From JAXDMU01 sp963762435 (GTDB taxonomy: Bacteria > Pseudomonadota > Alphaproteobacteria > ATCC43930 > CGMCC-115725), in NCBI GenBank assembly GCA_963762435.1, contig CAVXLN010000030.1:124001-188000 (forward strand): a stretch of DNA of 64,000 bases. The letters run 5' to 3'. Below, piece by piece: positions 26,779 through 35,644 of the stretch (positions within the stretch are counted from its first letter, which is position 1; the number at the start of each line of letters is the position of its first letter). A model generated the notes under the pieces. That model saw only the letters and a list, made by a program, of their open reading frames with translations. It did not search any database and was not told where the DNA came from. A program made the translations under genes and the position numbers.

Positions 26779-27735
26779 CTATTTGGTGCCCGGCCGGGCG
26801 GTTCGAGGAATGAAGCCGGGCACGCCGGTATTGACCACGGTGTTGAAGCGGATTCTCGTCGTGATATTGTCACGGATCTCCTGCATCGCGTCATCAGGCA
26901 AGGGCGAGATATCGAGATTCTCGCGGATATGCTCGGGCGAGGTGGAGGTGGTCAGGAGTGCGGTACCGCGCTGTACGGCCCAGGCCAGTGCGGCTTGTGC
27001 CGGGCTCTTGTCGATCCGCCGGGCTGCGGCCGCGATGACCGGATCTTCCGTGACCCTTGGCTCCATCGCATGTCCCAGCGCCGCAAATGCCAAGACGACG
27101 ATCCCGTGCTGCCGGCAAAACTCCAGCAGCTCCCACTCCGGGAGATAGGGATGGGATTCGACCTGCACCACGGCCGGTTTGATCCGCGCGATGGCAACGA
27201 TCTCCTTCAGCTGCTCCAAACCGATATCCGACAGGCCGATCGACCGGCACCGACCATCGTCCATCAGCTGCTCGAGCGCCCACCAGGTCTCCGCCAAGGT
27301 GACGCCGTGATCATAGATCACCTGGCCGTGCTCGTCCCGCGGGTCCTGCTCGTCGCCGGGTTGGAAGGCGAACGGCGTGTGGATGATATAGCAATCGATA
27401 TAGTCGGTTTGCAGCCGTCGGAGGCTTGCTTCGAAGGCAGGCCGGACCCGCTCGGGGCGATGGTTGGTGTTCCATAGCTTCGTCGTGACGAAGACATCCT
27501 CGCGCCGAATCTTTCCGGCTTTGAACACCGCCTGCATCGCCTCGCCGACGGCGTCTTCGTTGCGGTAGCGCTCGGCACAATCGAAATGCCGAAACCCCGC
27601 TTCCAATGCGGCGATCGTCGCTTGCTTGGTCTTGAGCGGATCGGGGATCAGCGTGCCAAATCCGAGCGCCGGCATGGCGCCCGATCCGTGGGCGATCGGT
27701 ATGGTCGTATGGCGAAGCGTGTCGGGGGGTGTCAC
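26779..27735 (-). CDS. Aldo/keto reductase
   Basis: This 318-residue (alpha/beta)8 NAD(P)H reductase shows the full tetrad Asp52, Tyr57 (DCAERYRNE), Lys86 (TTKLWN) and His119 (IIHTPF). VESHPYLPEWELLEFC and the C-terminal STSPEHIRENL fit the AKR family. I chose GTG 27735 because AAGGAG lies 7 bases upstream; the TTG at 27759 would place that site inside the gene. It precedes the acetolactate synthase-like gene by 16 bp, so the three minus-strand genes probably form an operon that handles reactive aldehydes or ketones. Confidence 0.88.
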   Translation of the reverse strand: MTPPDTLRHTTIPIAHGSGAMPALGFGTLIPDPLKTKQATIAALEAGFRHFDCAERYRNEDAVGEAMQAVFKAGKIRREDVFVTTKLWNTNHRPERVRPAFEASLRRLQTDYIDCYIIHTPFAFQPGDEQDPRDEHGQVIYDHGVTLAETWWALEQLMDDGRCRSIGLSDIGLEQLKEIVAIARIKPAVVQVESHPYLPEWELLEFCRQHGIVVLAFAALGHAMEPRVTEDPVIAAAARRIDKSPAQAALAWAVQRGTALLTTSTSPEHIRENLDISPLPDDAMQEIRDNITTRIRFNTVVNTGVPGFIPRTARPGTK

Positions 27736-27810
27736 GGTGATACTCCTTGTCCGGGCCAACGGGCACCGGAGCCTTCAGAAAGTTCGGTTCTTTTGATGTC
27801 GATTTGGGGG

Positions 27811-29290
27811 CTAGCGGCCTGCCACCCTCTGCTCGAAGGCGCCGGTCGAATTGCCGCCGAGTGCTACGGAGAGCTGCGTCGTATCGAGATATCGCGCCGT
27901 TTCCGCCTTGATATGCCCGAGGAGCGCCCGCTGATAGGCGCGCTCAGCATCCAGCACCTGCAAGACGCCGGTCTCGCCGTGCCGATAGCCATCCCGGCTT
28001 AAGCGCAGGCTGGTCTCGGCGGCGGCGAGTGCCCGGTCCTGCGCCGCAAAGGCCTCAGCGTCGTGGTCGATCGCCTGGAGCACATCGGCCACTTGGCCCA
28101 GCGATTCGATGACGACCTGCCGGTAATCGGCGAGGGCCGCCTTGTAGCCGTCGATCGCGGCCTGGCGCTCCGCTTCGAGCGAGCCGCCATGGAAGATCGG
28201 ACCAGCGAGGCCGGCAGCGATGCTCCACAGCGTGCTGCCCGCCTGGAACAGCGAGCCCGGGCCTGCCGCGGCTTCGGTGACTGAGGCCGAGAGTGTCAGG
28301 TGCGGATAGAGATTGGCCGTTGCCACGCCGATCTCAGCACTGGCGGCATGGAGCTCGGACTCCGCGCTCCTTATGTCGGGCCGGTCATGGGCGAGCTCCG
28401 ACGGCAGGGTGACCGGCAGGTTGGACGGCAGCTTGAAGTCCGCCAGATCGAAGTCCGGTGCGATCCAGTCGGCCGGGCCCTTGCCGGCCAGGACCGAGAG
28501 CGCGTGGCGTGCCGCATCGCGCTGCTGGACCAGCGGCGGCAGCAGCGTCTGATCTTCCGCGAGCTGGTTCTCGATCAGCGAGACGTTCGAGCCGGGTGGC
28601 GCTGCCCGTGACATGGGCCATGCGGACCAGCTCGAGGTTTTTGCGGTCATCGGCGAGCAGAAACTCGACCGCCTCGATCTGCGCCCGGGCGGATGCCATC
28701 GAGAAGGCTTGGCTCGCGACATCGCCGGTCAAGGTCAAATAGGCGGCCTCGAAGCGGCGCTTCTGAAGTTCTTCGAGCGCTCCCTTCTCTTCGACGAGCC
28801 GCTTGGTGCCGCCGAAGATATCGAGATCGAAGCTGACCTCCGGGCCGAGCGCGAAAATGCTCGTGGTCCAGGGCGGCGGCGCGAAGAGCGTCCTTTGACG
28901 GCCGACCTTGGCGCCGTAATCGACCTGCGGATAAAGCTGGCCCTCGGCCATCTTTACGAATTCCGCGGCCTGGGCGATCGTCGCATCGGCTGCCGCCAGA
29001 TCGAGATTGCCCTCGATCGCCCGGCTCATGACCTCGTCGAGCTTTGCGGACGCGAAGACCGACCACCAGTCGCCGTCGATCTTCCGATCGAAACTGATGT
29101 GCTGGACACCGGTCGTGCCGTCCGTCGCAGCGAGCGTGTTTTCGGCCAACTCATCATAGTGCTCGGATGTCTGTTCCGGCGGTCCTTCGAAGTCGGGACC
29201 GACCGTGCAGGCGGAGAGCAAGGCGAGCGAGCAAGCGACGAGGCTTGTCCGGGCGATCCGGCGGCTTCCGAAAGGTGCGGGTACGGTCAT
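27811..29290 (-). pseudogene. NodT-family efflux outer-membrane lipoprotein, frameshifted
   Basis: Two frames together cover a complete TolC/NodT-like protein. The first (from ATG 29290) has a signal peptide with lipobox LLSAC and CTVGPDF. It runs to AHVTGSATR, then loses homology. The second resumes at SNVSLIENQLAEDQT and ends properly at 27811. One extra base near 28591 (G on the plus strand) joins them exactly. Without it the protein would be about 490 residues and would form the outer-membrane channel for the EmrAB-type pump upstream on the same strand (18-bp gap). It is either a sequencing error or a recent inactivation. Confidence 0.85.
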
Positions 29291-29307
29291 GGATGGCTCC
29301 GCGAAAA

Positions 29308-30801
29308 CTAGTTGATCGGGCGCGGCTTGCGGAGAAGCAGGATGAGCGGGCTGACGATCAGCATCGCGATCATCAGGATCTTGAACTGGCCGATGACCCC
29401 GATGAGCGCCGCCTGCCCGGTGATCATGTCATTGAGGGCGGCCAGCCCATGTTTCGAGAGCGTGGCCGCGCCATGAGTCACGGCGCGATAGGGCGTGATA
29501 TTCTTGGCCAGCGCCAGATGCATGGACTGGGTGTTGCCGTAGAAGAAGATCAGCACCACGGCGATGCCGATCGTGCTGCCATAGAGGCGCGCCAGGTTGA
29601 AGACCACGGTGCCTTCCGGGCGGAGCTTCGGATCGAGCGTGCTGAACGCAGTCTTGCCGAGCATCGGCATCAAGATGCCGAGACCGGCACCCTGGAGCAT
29701 TCCTGCGATGAGCACCGGCCACCAATCCATGGCCGGCGAATATCCCAGCATCCACCAGGTGCCGAAGACCACGAGTGCCGCACCGCCGGCGATGAGCAGA
29801 CGGTTGTCGATCCATGCCGGGGCGTGGCTGGTCAAGATGAGGGTCGTCAGCAGGGCCAAGCTGCGTGGGATTGCCATGTAGCCGGTGGTGTCCGACGGGT
29901 AGTTGAGGATCTCGTCCAGCATCGGCGAGGTGAGCGCGATCGTCGGCAGCAATACGAAGCCGAAGGCGAAGAACATGATTGTCGAGAGAACGAAATTGCG
30001 ATCCCTGAGCAGCGCCTTGTTGACGAAATGCGTCTCGGTGGTGAGCACGTGCACGGTGAAGAGGTAGAGGCCCAGCCCCGAGGCGATGGCCTCGGCCCAG
30101 ATCTCGGGCGAATCGAACCATTCCAGCCGCTCGCCGCGGTCGAGCACCATCTGCAATCCGATCATGCCGAGCGAGAGCGTGGCCACGCCGAAGAAGTCGA
30201 AGGGCGGAGCCTGCTCGGCCTTCTTCTCGGGCAGCGACAGCGCCACCACGAGAAAGATGAACCCGGCGATCGGCATGTCGAGATAGAAGATCGAGTGCCA
30301 GCCATGGTACTCGCCGAGCCAGCCGCCGATGCTCGGGCCGCTGAGGATGCCGAAGATCAAGGTCACGGTCCAAATCAGGGTGAAGCGGCCCTGCCGTGCA
30401 GGCGGCAGCACATCGAGCAGGATCGCCAGCGACAGCGGGGCCAGCGGGCCGCTCGCCGCACCCTGGATGATCCGGGTGGCGACGAATTGCAGCGGGGTCT
30501 CGGCGAAGGTAGCGAGCACGAGGCCGATGGCGAACACGGCGATCGAGAGCTGATAGACCAGCTTCCGGCCAAAGCGCCCGGCGAGCCAGCGTGTCATCGG
30601 CAAGGTGACGGCGCTCGCCGCGATATAGGAGGAAAAGACCCAGCCGACCTCGTCATCCGCCATGGACAGCGTGCCCTGGAGATGGAGCAGGATCGCATTC
30701 GGCAGAGAGATCGTGGCCGACTGCATCCAGGTCGTCAGCAGGAGGGCGGCGATCAAGGCGCGATGGCTGTCAGGCCTCGCCAGCGCCGGGACGGCGGTCA
30801 T
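29308..30801 (-). CDS. DHA2-family MFS drug efflux permease (EmrB type)
   Basis: The 497-residue inner-membrane protein has about 14 hydrophobic segments: WMQSATISLPNAILLHLQ, the MFS motif RWLAGRFGRKLVY, TRIIQGAASGPLAPLS and motif C GILSGPSIGGWLGE. The second half matches EmrB, including LARLYGSTIGIA. Its ATG overlaps the stop of the membrane-fusion gene (ATGA), so both are coupled. The trio with the NodT lipoprotein forms a typical tripartite pump for hydrophobic or phenolic toxicants. An upstream extension to 30966 lies inside the fusion-protein gene and is not used. Confidence 0.92.
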   Translation of the reverse strand: MTAVPALARPDSHRALIAALLLTTWMQSATISLPNAILLHLQGTLSMADDEVGWVFSSYIAASAVTLPMTRWLAGRFGRKLVYQLSIAVFAIGLVLATFAETPLQFVATRIIQGAASGPLAPLSLAILLDVLPPARQGRFTLIWTVTLIFGILSGPSIGGWLGEYHGWHSIFYLDMPIAGFIFLVVALSLPEKKAEQAPPFDFFGVATLSLGMIGLQMVLDRGERLEWFDSPEIWAEAIASGLGLYLFTVHVLTTETHFVNKALLRDRNFVLSTIMFFAFGFVLLPTIALTSPMLDEILNYPSDTTGYMAIPRSLALLTTLILTSHAPAWIDNRLLIAGGAALVVFGTWWMLGYSPAMDWWPVLIAGMLQGAGLGILMPMLGKTAFSTLDPKLRPEGTVVFNLARLYGSTIGIAVVLIFFYGNTQSMHLALAKNITPYRAVTHGAATLSKHGLAALNDMITGQAALIGVIGQFKILMIAMLIVSPLILLLRKPRPIN

Positions 30802-31925
30802 CGGTCCGCCTCCGCCGCCCGCGCGGTCTGGAACGGGTGCCACAGCGACCGGCGATAGCCGGTATCGATCTCGACGATGACGCTGAGACCGGAAAAGAGC
30901 GGCTGGTCCGCCGCCACATCGTCGAACTCGAGCCGCACCGGCAGGCGCTGGACGACCTTCACCCAATTGCCGGTCGCATTCTCGGGCGGCAAGACCGCGA
31001 AGTCCGATCCGGTGCCCGGGCTCATGCTCACGACATGCGCCTTGAAGGTGCGGTCTGGAAAAGCGTCGACATCGATCGTCGCCGCCTGGCCCGGCCGCAT
31101 GTGGTTCAGCCCGGTCTCGCGGAAATTCGCCTCGACCCAGATGCGCCGGCTCGACAGCAGCGAGAACACGGCGGCACCCGGATTGACGTAGTCGCCGACC
31201 TGCAAATCATCGACCTTGGTCACCATCCCGTCGTCCGGCGCCAGCACCGTCGCATAGGAGAGATCGAGTTTCGCCCGGTCCAGCTTGGCCTTGGCCTCGC
31301 GCACGGTCGGGTGGCGGTCGATTTCGATATTCGGATCGTCGTTCAATGCCACGACGGTGTTGGCGATCTGCTGCTCGAACGACGTGATGTTCTGGCGCGC
31401 GACCTTGAGGTCGGTCTCGGCCCGCTCATAGGCCGATCTCGAGGAAAAGTCGGACGCGACCAGGGCCTTCTGGCGAACAAATTCATGCTCGTCGAACGTG
31501 GCCGAGTCCTTCGCCGACTGCAGCTCGGCCTGTTGTTGGTGATATTTCGTCTTGAGCGCCTCGATCTGGAGGCGCGCGGTGCCCAGGGCCGCTTGCGCCT
31601 GATCGACGGTGATCTGGTACGGCTCCGGATCGATCCGAACCAAAAGCTGACCCTTCTGGACGCGCTGATTGTCCCGAACGGCGATCTCGACCACCTGGCC
31701 CGAGACCCGGGCGTTGATCGATTCCTTGGCCGCGCGGATAAAGGCGTCGTCCGTCGAGACATAAGGCTCCTCGGCGAGGTACATGGCGGCGCCGACCACG
31801 GCCAGCACGATCGGGACGACCACCAGCAGGGGCCGGCGGAGCCGCTGCCCAAATGTTTTTCTGGGCACGGAGACTGGCGGTTCCGGTGCGGGCCGATCAA
31901 CCTTCCTATCGAGTAGCGTCTGCAT
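30798..31925 (-). CDS. HlyD/EmrA-family membrane-fusion protein
   Basis: The 375-residue protein has one N-terminal membrane helix (LLVVVPIVLAVVGAAMYLA) after a cytoplasmic head. The biotinyl-lipoyl segment VSGQVVEIAVRDNQRVQKGQ follows, then a coiled-coil hairpin (about 110-210), a second lipoyl half (APDDGMVTKVDDLQVGDYV) and a C-terminal beta-barrel. It starts the EmrAB-NodT operon. A single copy of the GACACC...CAAT box lies 200 bp upstream, facing the gene, and the TetR gene at 32294 is divergent, so two controls are plausible. Confidence 0.92.
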   Translation of the reverse strand: MQTLLDRKVDRPAPEPPVSVPRKTFGQRLRRPLLVVVPIVLAVVGAAMYLAEEPYVSTDDAFIRAAKESINARVSGQVVEIAVRDNQRVQKGQLLVRIDPEPYQITVDQAQAALGTARLQIEALKTKYHQQQAELQSAKDSATFDEHEFVRQKALVASDFSSRSAYERAETDLKVARQNITSFEQQIANTVVALNDDPNIEIDRHPTVREAKAKLDRAKLDLSYATVLAPDDGMVTKVDDLQVGDYVNPGAAVFSLLSSRRIWVEANFRETGLNHMRPGQAATIDVDAFPDRTFKAHVVSMSPGTGSDFAVLPPENATGNWVKVVQRLPVRLEFDDVAADQPLFSGLSVIVEIDTGYRRSLWHPFQTARAAEADR

Positions 31926-32125
31926 CGTATGACCTGCTGCGACAGTGGGAACTATGCCGATATCCGCTCATCTCTCGCGTTGGTGAGAAGGCATTCGCCG
32001 GATAAAAGGCCGAGCGCTTTCCCACTGCACGCTGCGCCGCAATAGCTACCGCCACCTCTAGGCCGAAGGACGGGTCTGAGGGCCGTTGTTGCAACTTGAA
32101 ATGATGCGCTGAAAAGAACGGCGCC

Positions 32126-32141
32126 ATTGGACGAAGGTGTC
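32126..32141 (-). promoter_or_regulatory. FixJ-like box upstream of the efflux operon
   Basis: ATTGGACGAAGGTGTC, read on the minus strand as GACACCTTCGTCCAAT, matches the downstream half of the shared operator at every fixed position. No upstream half is visible. It lies 200 bp before the membrane-fusion gene, farther than other copies. The rest of the 368-bp gap holds no gene. Confidence 0.5.
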
Positions 32142-32222
32142 GGCAACGCTGCTCGAAATTTTGCGTTGAGCCGGCAAGGGCCGAAAAATCGCGCTGCATC
32201 GCAGGTCTTCATCTCTATTGAA

Positions 32223-32293
32223 TTTTGTACCGTTCCGCATAAATATGTCTGCGGGGATTCCCGGTCAAGGATTTTGTGCGATATGGTACAAAA
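32223..32293. promoter_or_regulatory. Candidate TetR operators at the regulator start
   Basis: TTTTGTGC and GTACAAAA form a dyad at 32272-32293 that ends right at the TetR ATG. A second half-site TTTTGTAC sits at 32223-32230. Binding would cover the promoter and start, implying autorepression and possibly control of the divergent efflux operon. Confidence 0.6.
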
Positions 32294-32905
32294 ATGAGCG
32301 ATGCCGAGCCGAGACGCCGGGGGCGACCGCGTGCCTACGATTCGCAGACGGCACTTCTGCGCGCGACGGATAGCTTCTGGCGGACCGGTTATGCCGGCAC
32401 CTCGCTCGACGAGATCGCTGCCTCGACCGGCATGAACCGGCCGAGCCTCTATGCCGCATTCGGCGACAAGCGCGCGCTCTATCTCGAGGCGCTCGCCCAA
32501 TATTGGGCGCTCAGCTTTGCCTCGATGCGCGAGGCTCTCGCCGAAGACCTCCCCTTGGACGAAGCGCTCATGCGCGTCTATGACGGCGCGCTGTCGATCT
32601 ATTTTTCCAGTGACGGCCGCCCGCGCGGCTGTTTCGTGATCGGGACCGCGGTCACCGAAGCTCTCGAGGATACTGAAATCCGGCGGAGCCTCACGGCGGG
32701 GGTGCAAACCTTCGACCGTGATTTCGAAGCGTGTTTCAGAGGCGCACGCGAGAAAGGCGGGCTGAAAGCCGATGCCGATCCCGCGGCACTGGCCTTGCTT
32801 GCGACCGCCATGATGCACACCATCGCCATCCGTGCCCGCGCCGGCACCCCTCGCGCCGAATTGAGGGAGCTTGCGCGCAAGGCGGTCAAGGTGATCTGCG
32901 GCTGA
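32294..32905 (+). CDS. TetR/AcrR family transcriptional regulator
   Basis: The 203-residue protein has a basic N-terminal arm (RRRGRPRAYD) and a TetR helix-turn-helix (LRATDSFWRTGYAGTSLDEI, STGMNRPSLYAAFGDKRALY). A C-terminal ligand domain includes GCFVIGTAVTEALED, common in AcrR-type regulators. I chose ATG 32294; an in-frame GTG at 32276 lies inside the operator. The divergent EmrAB-NodT operon is its obvious target, 368 bp away. Confidence 0.9.
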   Translation: MSDAEPRRRGRPRAYDSQTALLRATDSFWRTGYAGTSLDEIAASTGMNRPSLYAAFGDKRALYLEALAQYWALSFASMREALAEDLPLDEALMRVYDGALSIYFSSDGRPRGCFVIGTAVTEALEDTEIRRSLTAGVQTFDRDFEACFRGAREKGGLKADADPAALALLATAMMHTIAIRARAGTPRAELRELARKAVKVICG

Positions 32906-32915
32906 AGCGCCGGTA

Positions 32916-33296
32916 TCACTCCATCCGCTCGACCAGATGCGCGCGCGACGGTCCGGGCTCGAACGGATCGGCGAAATATTGGGTCTCGCGGGCGACCTTG
33001 CCATCGAGGAATTCCATGACGCTCACCGTGTAGGACGGCCGGCCGTCATAGGTGAGGATGAATTCCGTGACCCACAGATTGCCGGCACCGACGATGCGGC
33101 GCACCCGGAAGCGCTTCGTGTTCGGCTGTGCCGTCCGGGACGCCTGGATGTTATGCCGGCCCCTGATCCGCTCGCCCGATTGCGGGTACTCGAGCAGCGC
33201 GTCCTCTCGATAGATGTCATGCTCGACATCGAAGTCATTGGCGTCCGAAGCGGCCCAGTGACGATCGAGCACCGCTCGAATCTCAGTCTCGTCCAT
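32916..33296 (-). CDS. SnoaL-like/NTF2-fold protein
   Basis: The 126-residue product has the cone-shaped NTF2-like pattern: IRAVLDRHWAASDANDFDVE, YREDALLEYPQSGERIRGR, and FILTYDGRPSYTVSVMEFLDGKVARETQYF ends the fold. Members are small hydrolase, isomerase or binding proteins; the substrate cannot be told. I prefer ATG 33296 with GGGAG upstream over the ATG at 33320. It converges on the TetR gene with an 10-bp gap and is divergent from mug. Confidence 0.85.
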   Translation of the reverse strand: MDETEIRAVLDRHWAASDANDFDVEHDIYREDALLEYPQSGERIRGRHNIQASRTAQPNTKRFRVRRIVGAGNLWVTEFILTYDGRPSYTVSVMEFLDGKVARETQYFADPFEPGPSRAHLVERME

Positions 33297-33331
33297 GCTG
33301 CGACTCCCGTTGCTGTCCATTAAGGTACGTC

Positions 33332-33856
33332 ATGATCGGCCCGCTTCCGGATATTCTCGCCAAGCACCTCGCCGTGATCTTCTGCGGCATCAATCCCGGG
33401 CTATCGGCAGCCGTGGCCGGGCATCATTTCGTCAGAAGAAGCAATCGCTTCTGGCGCGTGATCCATCTGGCCGGCTTCACGCCGGATGAAATCCTTCCCG
33501 AGAACGACCGCACGATCCTCGAGCATCGATGTGGCCTGACAACGGTGGTCGAGCGGCCGACAGCGCGGGCGGATCAGCTATCGACTCAAGAGTTCCTCGC
33601 TGCCGCCGCGCAATTCGAACAGAAGATCACCCATTATGCGCCACGCTTCGTCGCTTTCTTGGGTAAGCCGGCCTATTCGGCACTATCCGGTCAGCGCGAC
33701 ATCGAATGGGGATCTCAGCCGGCTGCCCTGGGTGGGGCTGCCGTATGGGTCCTGCCCAATCCCAGCGGACGAAATCGGGCGTTCAGCCTCGATCAGCTCG
33801 TCGAGGCATATCGTGAGCTCTATCTGGAAGCGGGCCTCGGCCAGCCTCCGGCATAG
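33332..33856 (+). CDS. mug: G/U mismatch-specific uracil-DNA glycosylase
   Basis: This 174-residue base-excision repair enzyme removes uracil or ethenocytosine opposite guanine. The family motif 1 is GINPG at 19-23 (Asn active-site type), and motif 2 is LPNPSGRNRAF near 146, where the E. coli enzyme has NPSGLSR. HFVRRSNRFWRVIH and IFCG are also typical of Mug. Length is close to the 168 residues of E. coli Mug. It lies between unrelated genes with no operon partner and ends 2 bp before the convergent LysR gene. Confidence 0.92.
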   Translation: MIGPLPDILAKHLAVIFCGINPGLSAAVAGHHFVRRSNRFWRVIHLAGFTPDEILPENDRTILEHRCGLTTVVERPTARADQLSTQEFLAAAAQFEQKITHYAPRFVAFLGKPAYSALSGQRDIEWGSQPAALGGAAVWVLPNPSGRNRAFSLDQLVEAYRELYLEAGLGQPPA

Positions 33857-33858
33857 GC

Positions 33859-34731
33859 TCACAACCCAAGCTCCTGAGTGAGCCACGCGGCAAACATCTT
33901 GACGGCCCGCCGCGGCTTCGCCCTGGGCGGGAACACCAGATAGTGGCCGATATAGGTGATGTCCTGCGCGATGCCGGCCAGCGGGGCGACCAGGCTGCCG
34001 GCGGCCAGTTCCCGTTCGGCGAGACGAGTCGATTCGAGCGTTATGCCAAGGCCGTCCACGGCCGCCGCGATCGCCATGAAGCTGCGGTCGAAGCGGCTGC
34101 CGCGCGGGCTGGGCGGCGCCATGCCGTTGGCGCTGAACCAGGCGCCCCAGCGCACCCGCTTGTGGTCGCTTTCGATCAGATCATAGGCCAGGAGGTCCGC
34201 GGGCGCGTGGATGGCGGATGCGAGGCTGGGCGCGCACAGCGGCGTCACCACCTCTTGGCCCAGCGGGATGACGATCAGCCCTTCCTGATGCGGCGGCCCG
34301 TAGCAGATATCGGCATCGAATTCATCATTCAGGAAACGTGGATAGTCGTTGCTGGCCGATAGCCGGACGGTCAGGCCCGGCTGATCCGCGATCAGCTGCC
34401 TGAGCCGCGGCATCAGCCATTGCGTCGCCATGCTGGGCGCGCAATGGAGCCGGAGCAGGTTGCCGGAACGAGATCCCACCATCTCCAGCCCGTAGCGCAC
34501 CTCCTCGAACGCGCGCGAGACATGGCGGAGCAGCGCTTCGCCGCCGGCATTGAGCCGCACGGAGCGGCCTTCGCGCTCGAAGAGCGCGGCACCGATCTGA
34601 TCTTCCAGCTTGCGGATGGCATGGCTGACGGCACTCGGCGAGATCGCCAGCTCCTCGCCGGCCGAGCGAAACGAGCCCGTACGGGCGGCGGCTTCGAAGG
34701 CGCTCAGGGCGCCGAGCGGCAAGTTCTTCAT
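33859..34731 (-). CDS. LysR-family regulator (GcvA type)
   Basis: The 290-residue regulator begins MKNLPLGALSAFEAAARTGS, with helix-turn-helix ELAISPSAVSHAIRKLEDQI as in GcvA-like LysR proteins, and has a complete effector domain. It is divergent from the sugar/sugar-acid operon that starts at 34842 and is its likely regulator. Two perfect inverted repeats in the 110-bp gap are candidate binding sites. Confidence 0.92.
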   Translation of the reverse strand: MKNLPLGALSAFEAAARTGSFRSAGEELAISPSAVSHAIRKLEDQIGAALFEREGRSVRLNAGGEALLRHVSRAFEEVRYGLEMVGSRSGNLLRLHCAPSMATQWLMPRLRQLIADQPGLTVRLSASNDYPRFLNDEFDADICYGPPHQEGLIVIPLGQEVVTPLCAPSLASAIHAPADLLAYDLIESDHKRVRWGAWFSANGMAPPSPRGSRFDRSFMAIAAAVDGLGITLESTRLAERELAAGSLVAPLAGIAQDITYIGHYLVFPPRAKPRRAVKMFAAWLTQELGL

Positions 34732-34741
34732 CGGGCGGACC

Positions 34742-34774
34742 GATGAATCGGATTCATCGATAGATGGAATCTAT
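34742..34774. promoter_or_regulatory. Two perfect inverted repeats between LysR and the SDR operon
   Basis: GATGAATC-G-GATTCATC (34742-34758) is followed at once by ATAGAT-GGA-ATCTAT (34760-34774). Both are perfect. LysR proteins usually bind a recognition and an activation site in such divergent gaps. Confidence 0.65.
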
Positions 34775-34841
34775 GCGTTTTTGCTTTCCGCCAGGTTCGC
34801 TCAATATTCAGGCAACAAAGAATTAACCAGGTGAGGAAAAA

Positions 34842-35591
34842 GTGCTTCTCCAAGGCAAGATCGCAGTCATTTCGGGTGGTGCCGGCGCGCTCGGCATCGG
34901 CTTCGCCACGGCGAAGGCCTTCGCGGCCGAGGGCGCCAGGGTGGCGATCCTGGACCTCGATGGCGACGGCGCCAAGCGCGCCGCTTCCGAGCTCGGCGAA
35001 GGCCATATCGGTCTCGCCTGCAATGTCACCGACAAGGCCGATTGCACCCGCGCCATCGGCGGCGTCCTCGAAGCCCATGGCCAGATCGACATCCTCATCA
35101 ACAATGCCGGCATCACCCAGGCGATCAAGGTCTGGGATATCGACCCGGCGAGCTGGGACCGCATCCAGGACGTCAATCTGCGCGGCGTGCTCTATCTCTC
35201 CCAGGCCGTGATGCCGCATATGCGCGACCGCAAGCGCGGGAGCATCGCCTGCATGTCCTCGGTCTCGGCGCAGCGGGGCGGCGGTATCCTGGGCGGGGCG
35301 CATTATTCGGCTGCCAAGGCCGGCGTGCTCGGTCTTGCCAAGGCGATGGCGCGCGAGCTCGGCCCCGACGGCATCCGCGTCAATTGCGTGACGCCGGGCC
35401 TGATCCAGACCGAGATCAATGCCGGCAAGATCTCCGACGAGGCGCGCGGCAAGATCCTCGAAACCATTCCGCTCGGGCGCCTCGGCGTGCCGCGGGATGT
35501 GGCGAACATCTTCCTGTTCCTCGCCTCCGATCTCTCCGCCTACGTCACCGGTGCGGTGATCGACGTGAATGGCGGAATGCTGATCCACTGA
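34842..35591 (+). CDS. Short-chain dehydrogenase/reductase
   Basis: The 249-residue SDR has cofactor loop GGAGALGIG, an acidic LDLD after beta-2 (NAD preference), NNAG at about 87-90, Ser in SSVSAQRGG and Tyr/Lys in HYSAAKAG. The end GAVIDVNGGMLIH is typical. The start is GTG 34842 after GTGAGGA. It is the first gene of the operon with split transketolase, LtnD-type dehydrogenase and TRAP transporter, so it probably oxidises the imported polyol or sugar acid. Confidence 0.93.
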   Translation: MLLQGKIAVISGGAGALGIGFATAKAFAAEGARVAILDLDGDGAKRAASELGEGHIGLACNVTDKADCTRAIGGVLEAHGQIDILINNAGITQAIKVWDIDPASWDRIQDVNLRGVLYLSQAVMPHMRDRKRGSIACMSSVSAQRGGGILGGAHYSAAKAGVLGLAKAMARELGPDGIRVNCVTPGLIQTEINAGKISDEARGKILETIPLGRLGVPRDVANIFLFLASDLSAYVTGAVIDVNGGMLIH

Positions 35592-35644
35592 GAGCGCCGC
35601 CGCGGCACGCCGCCCGCAGCCTCTCCAAAAACGGGATCGAACCG

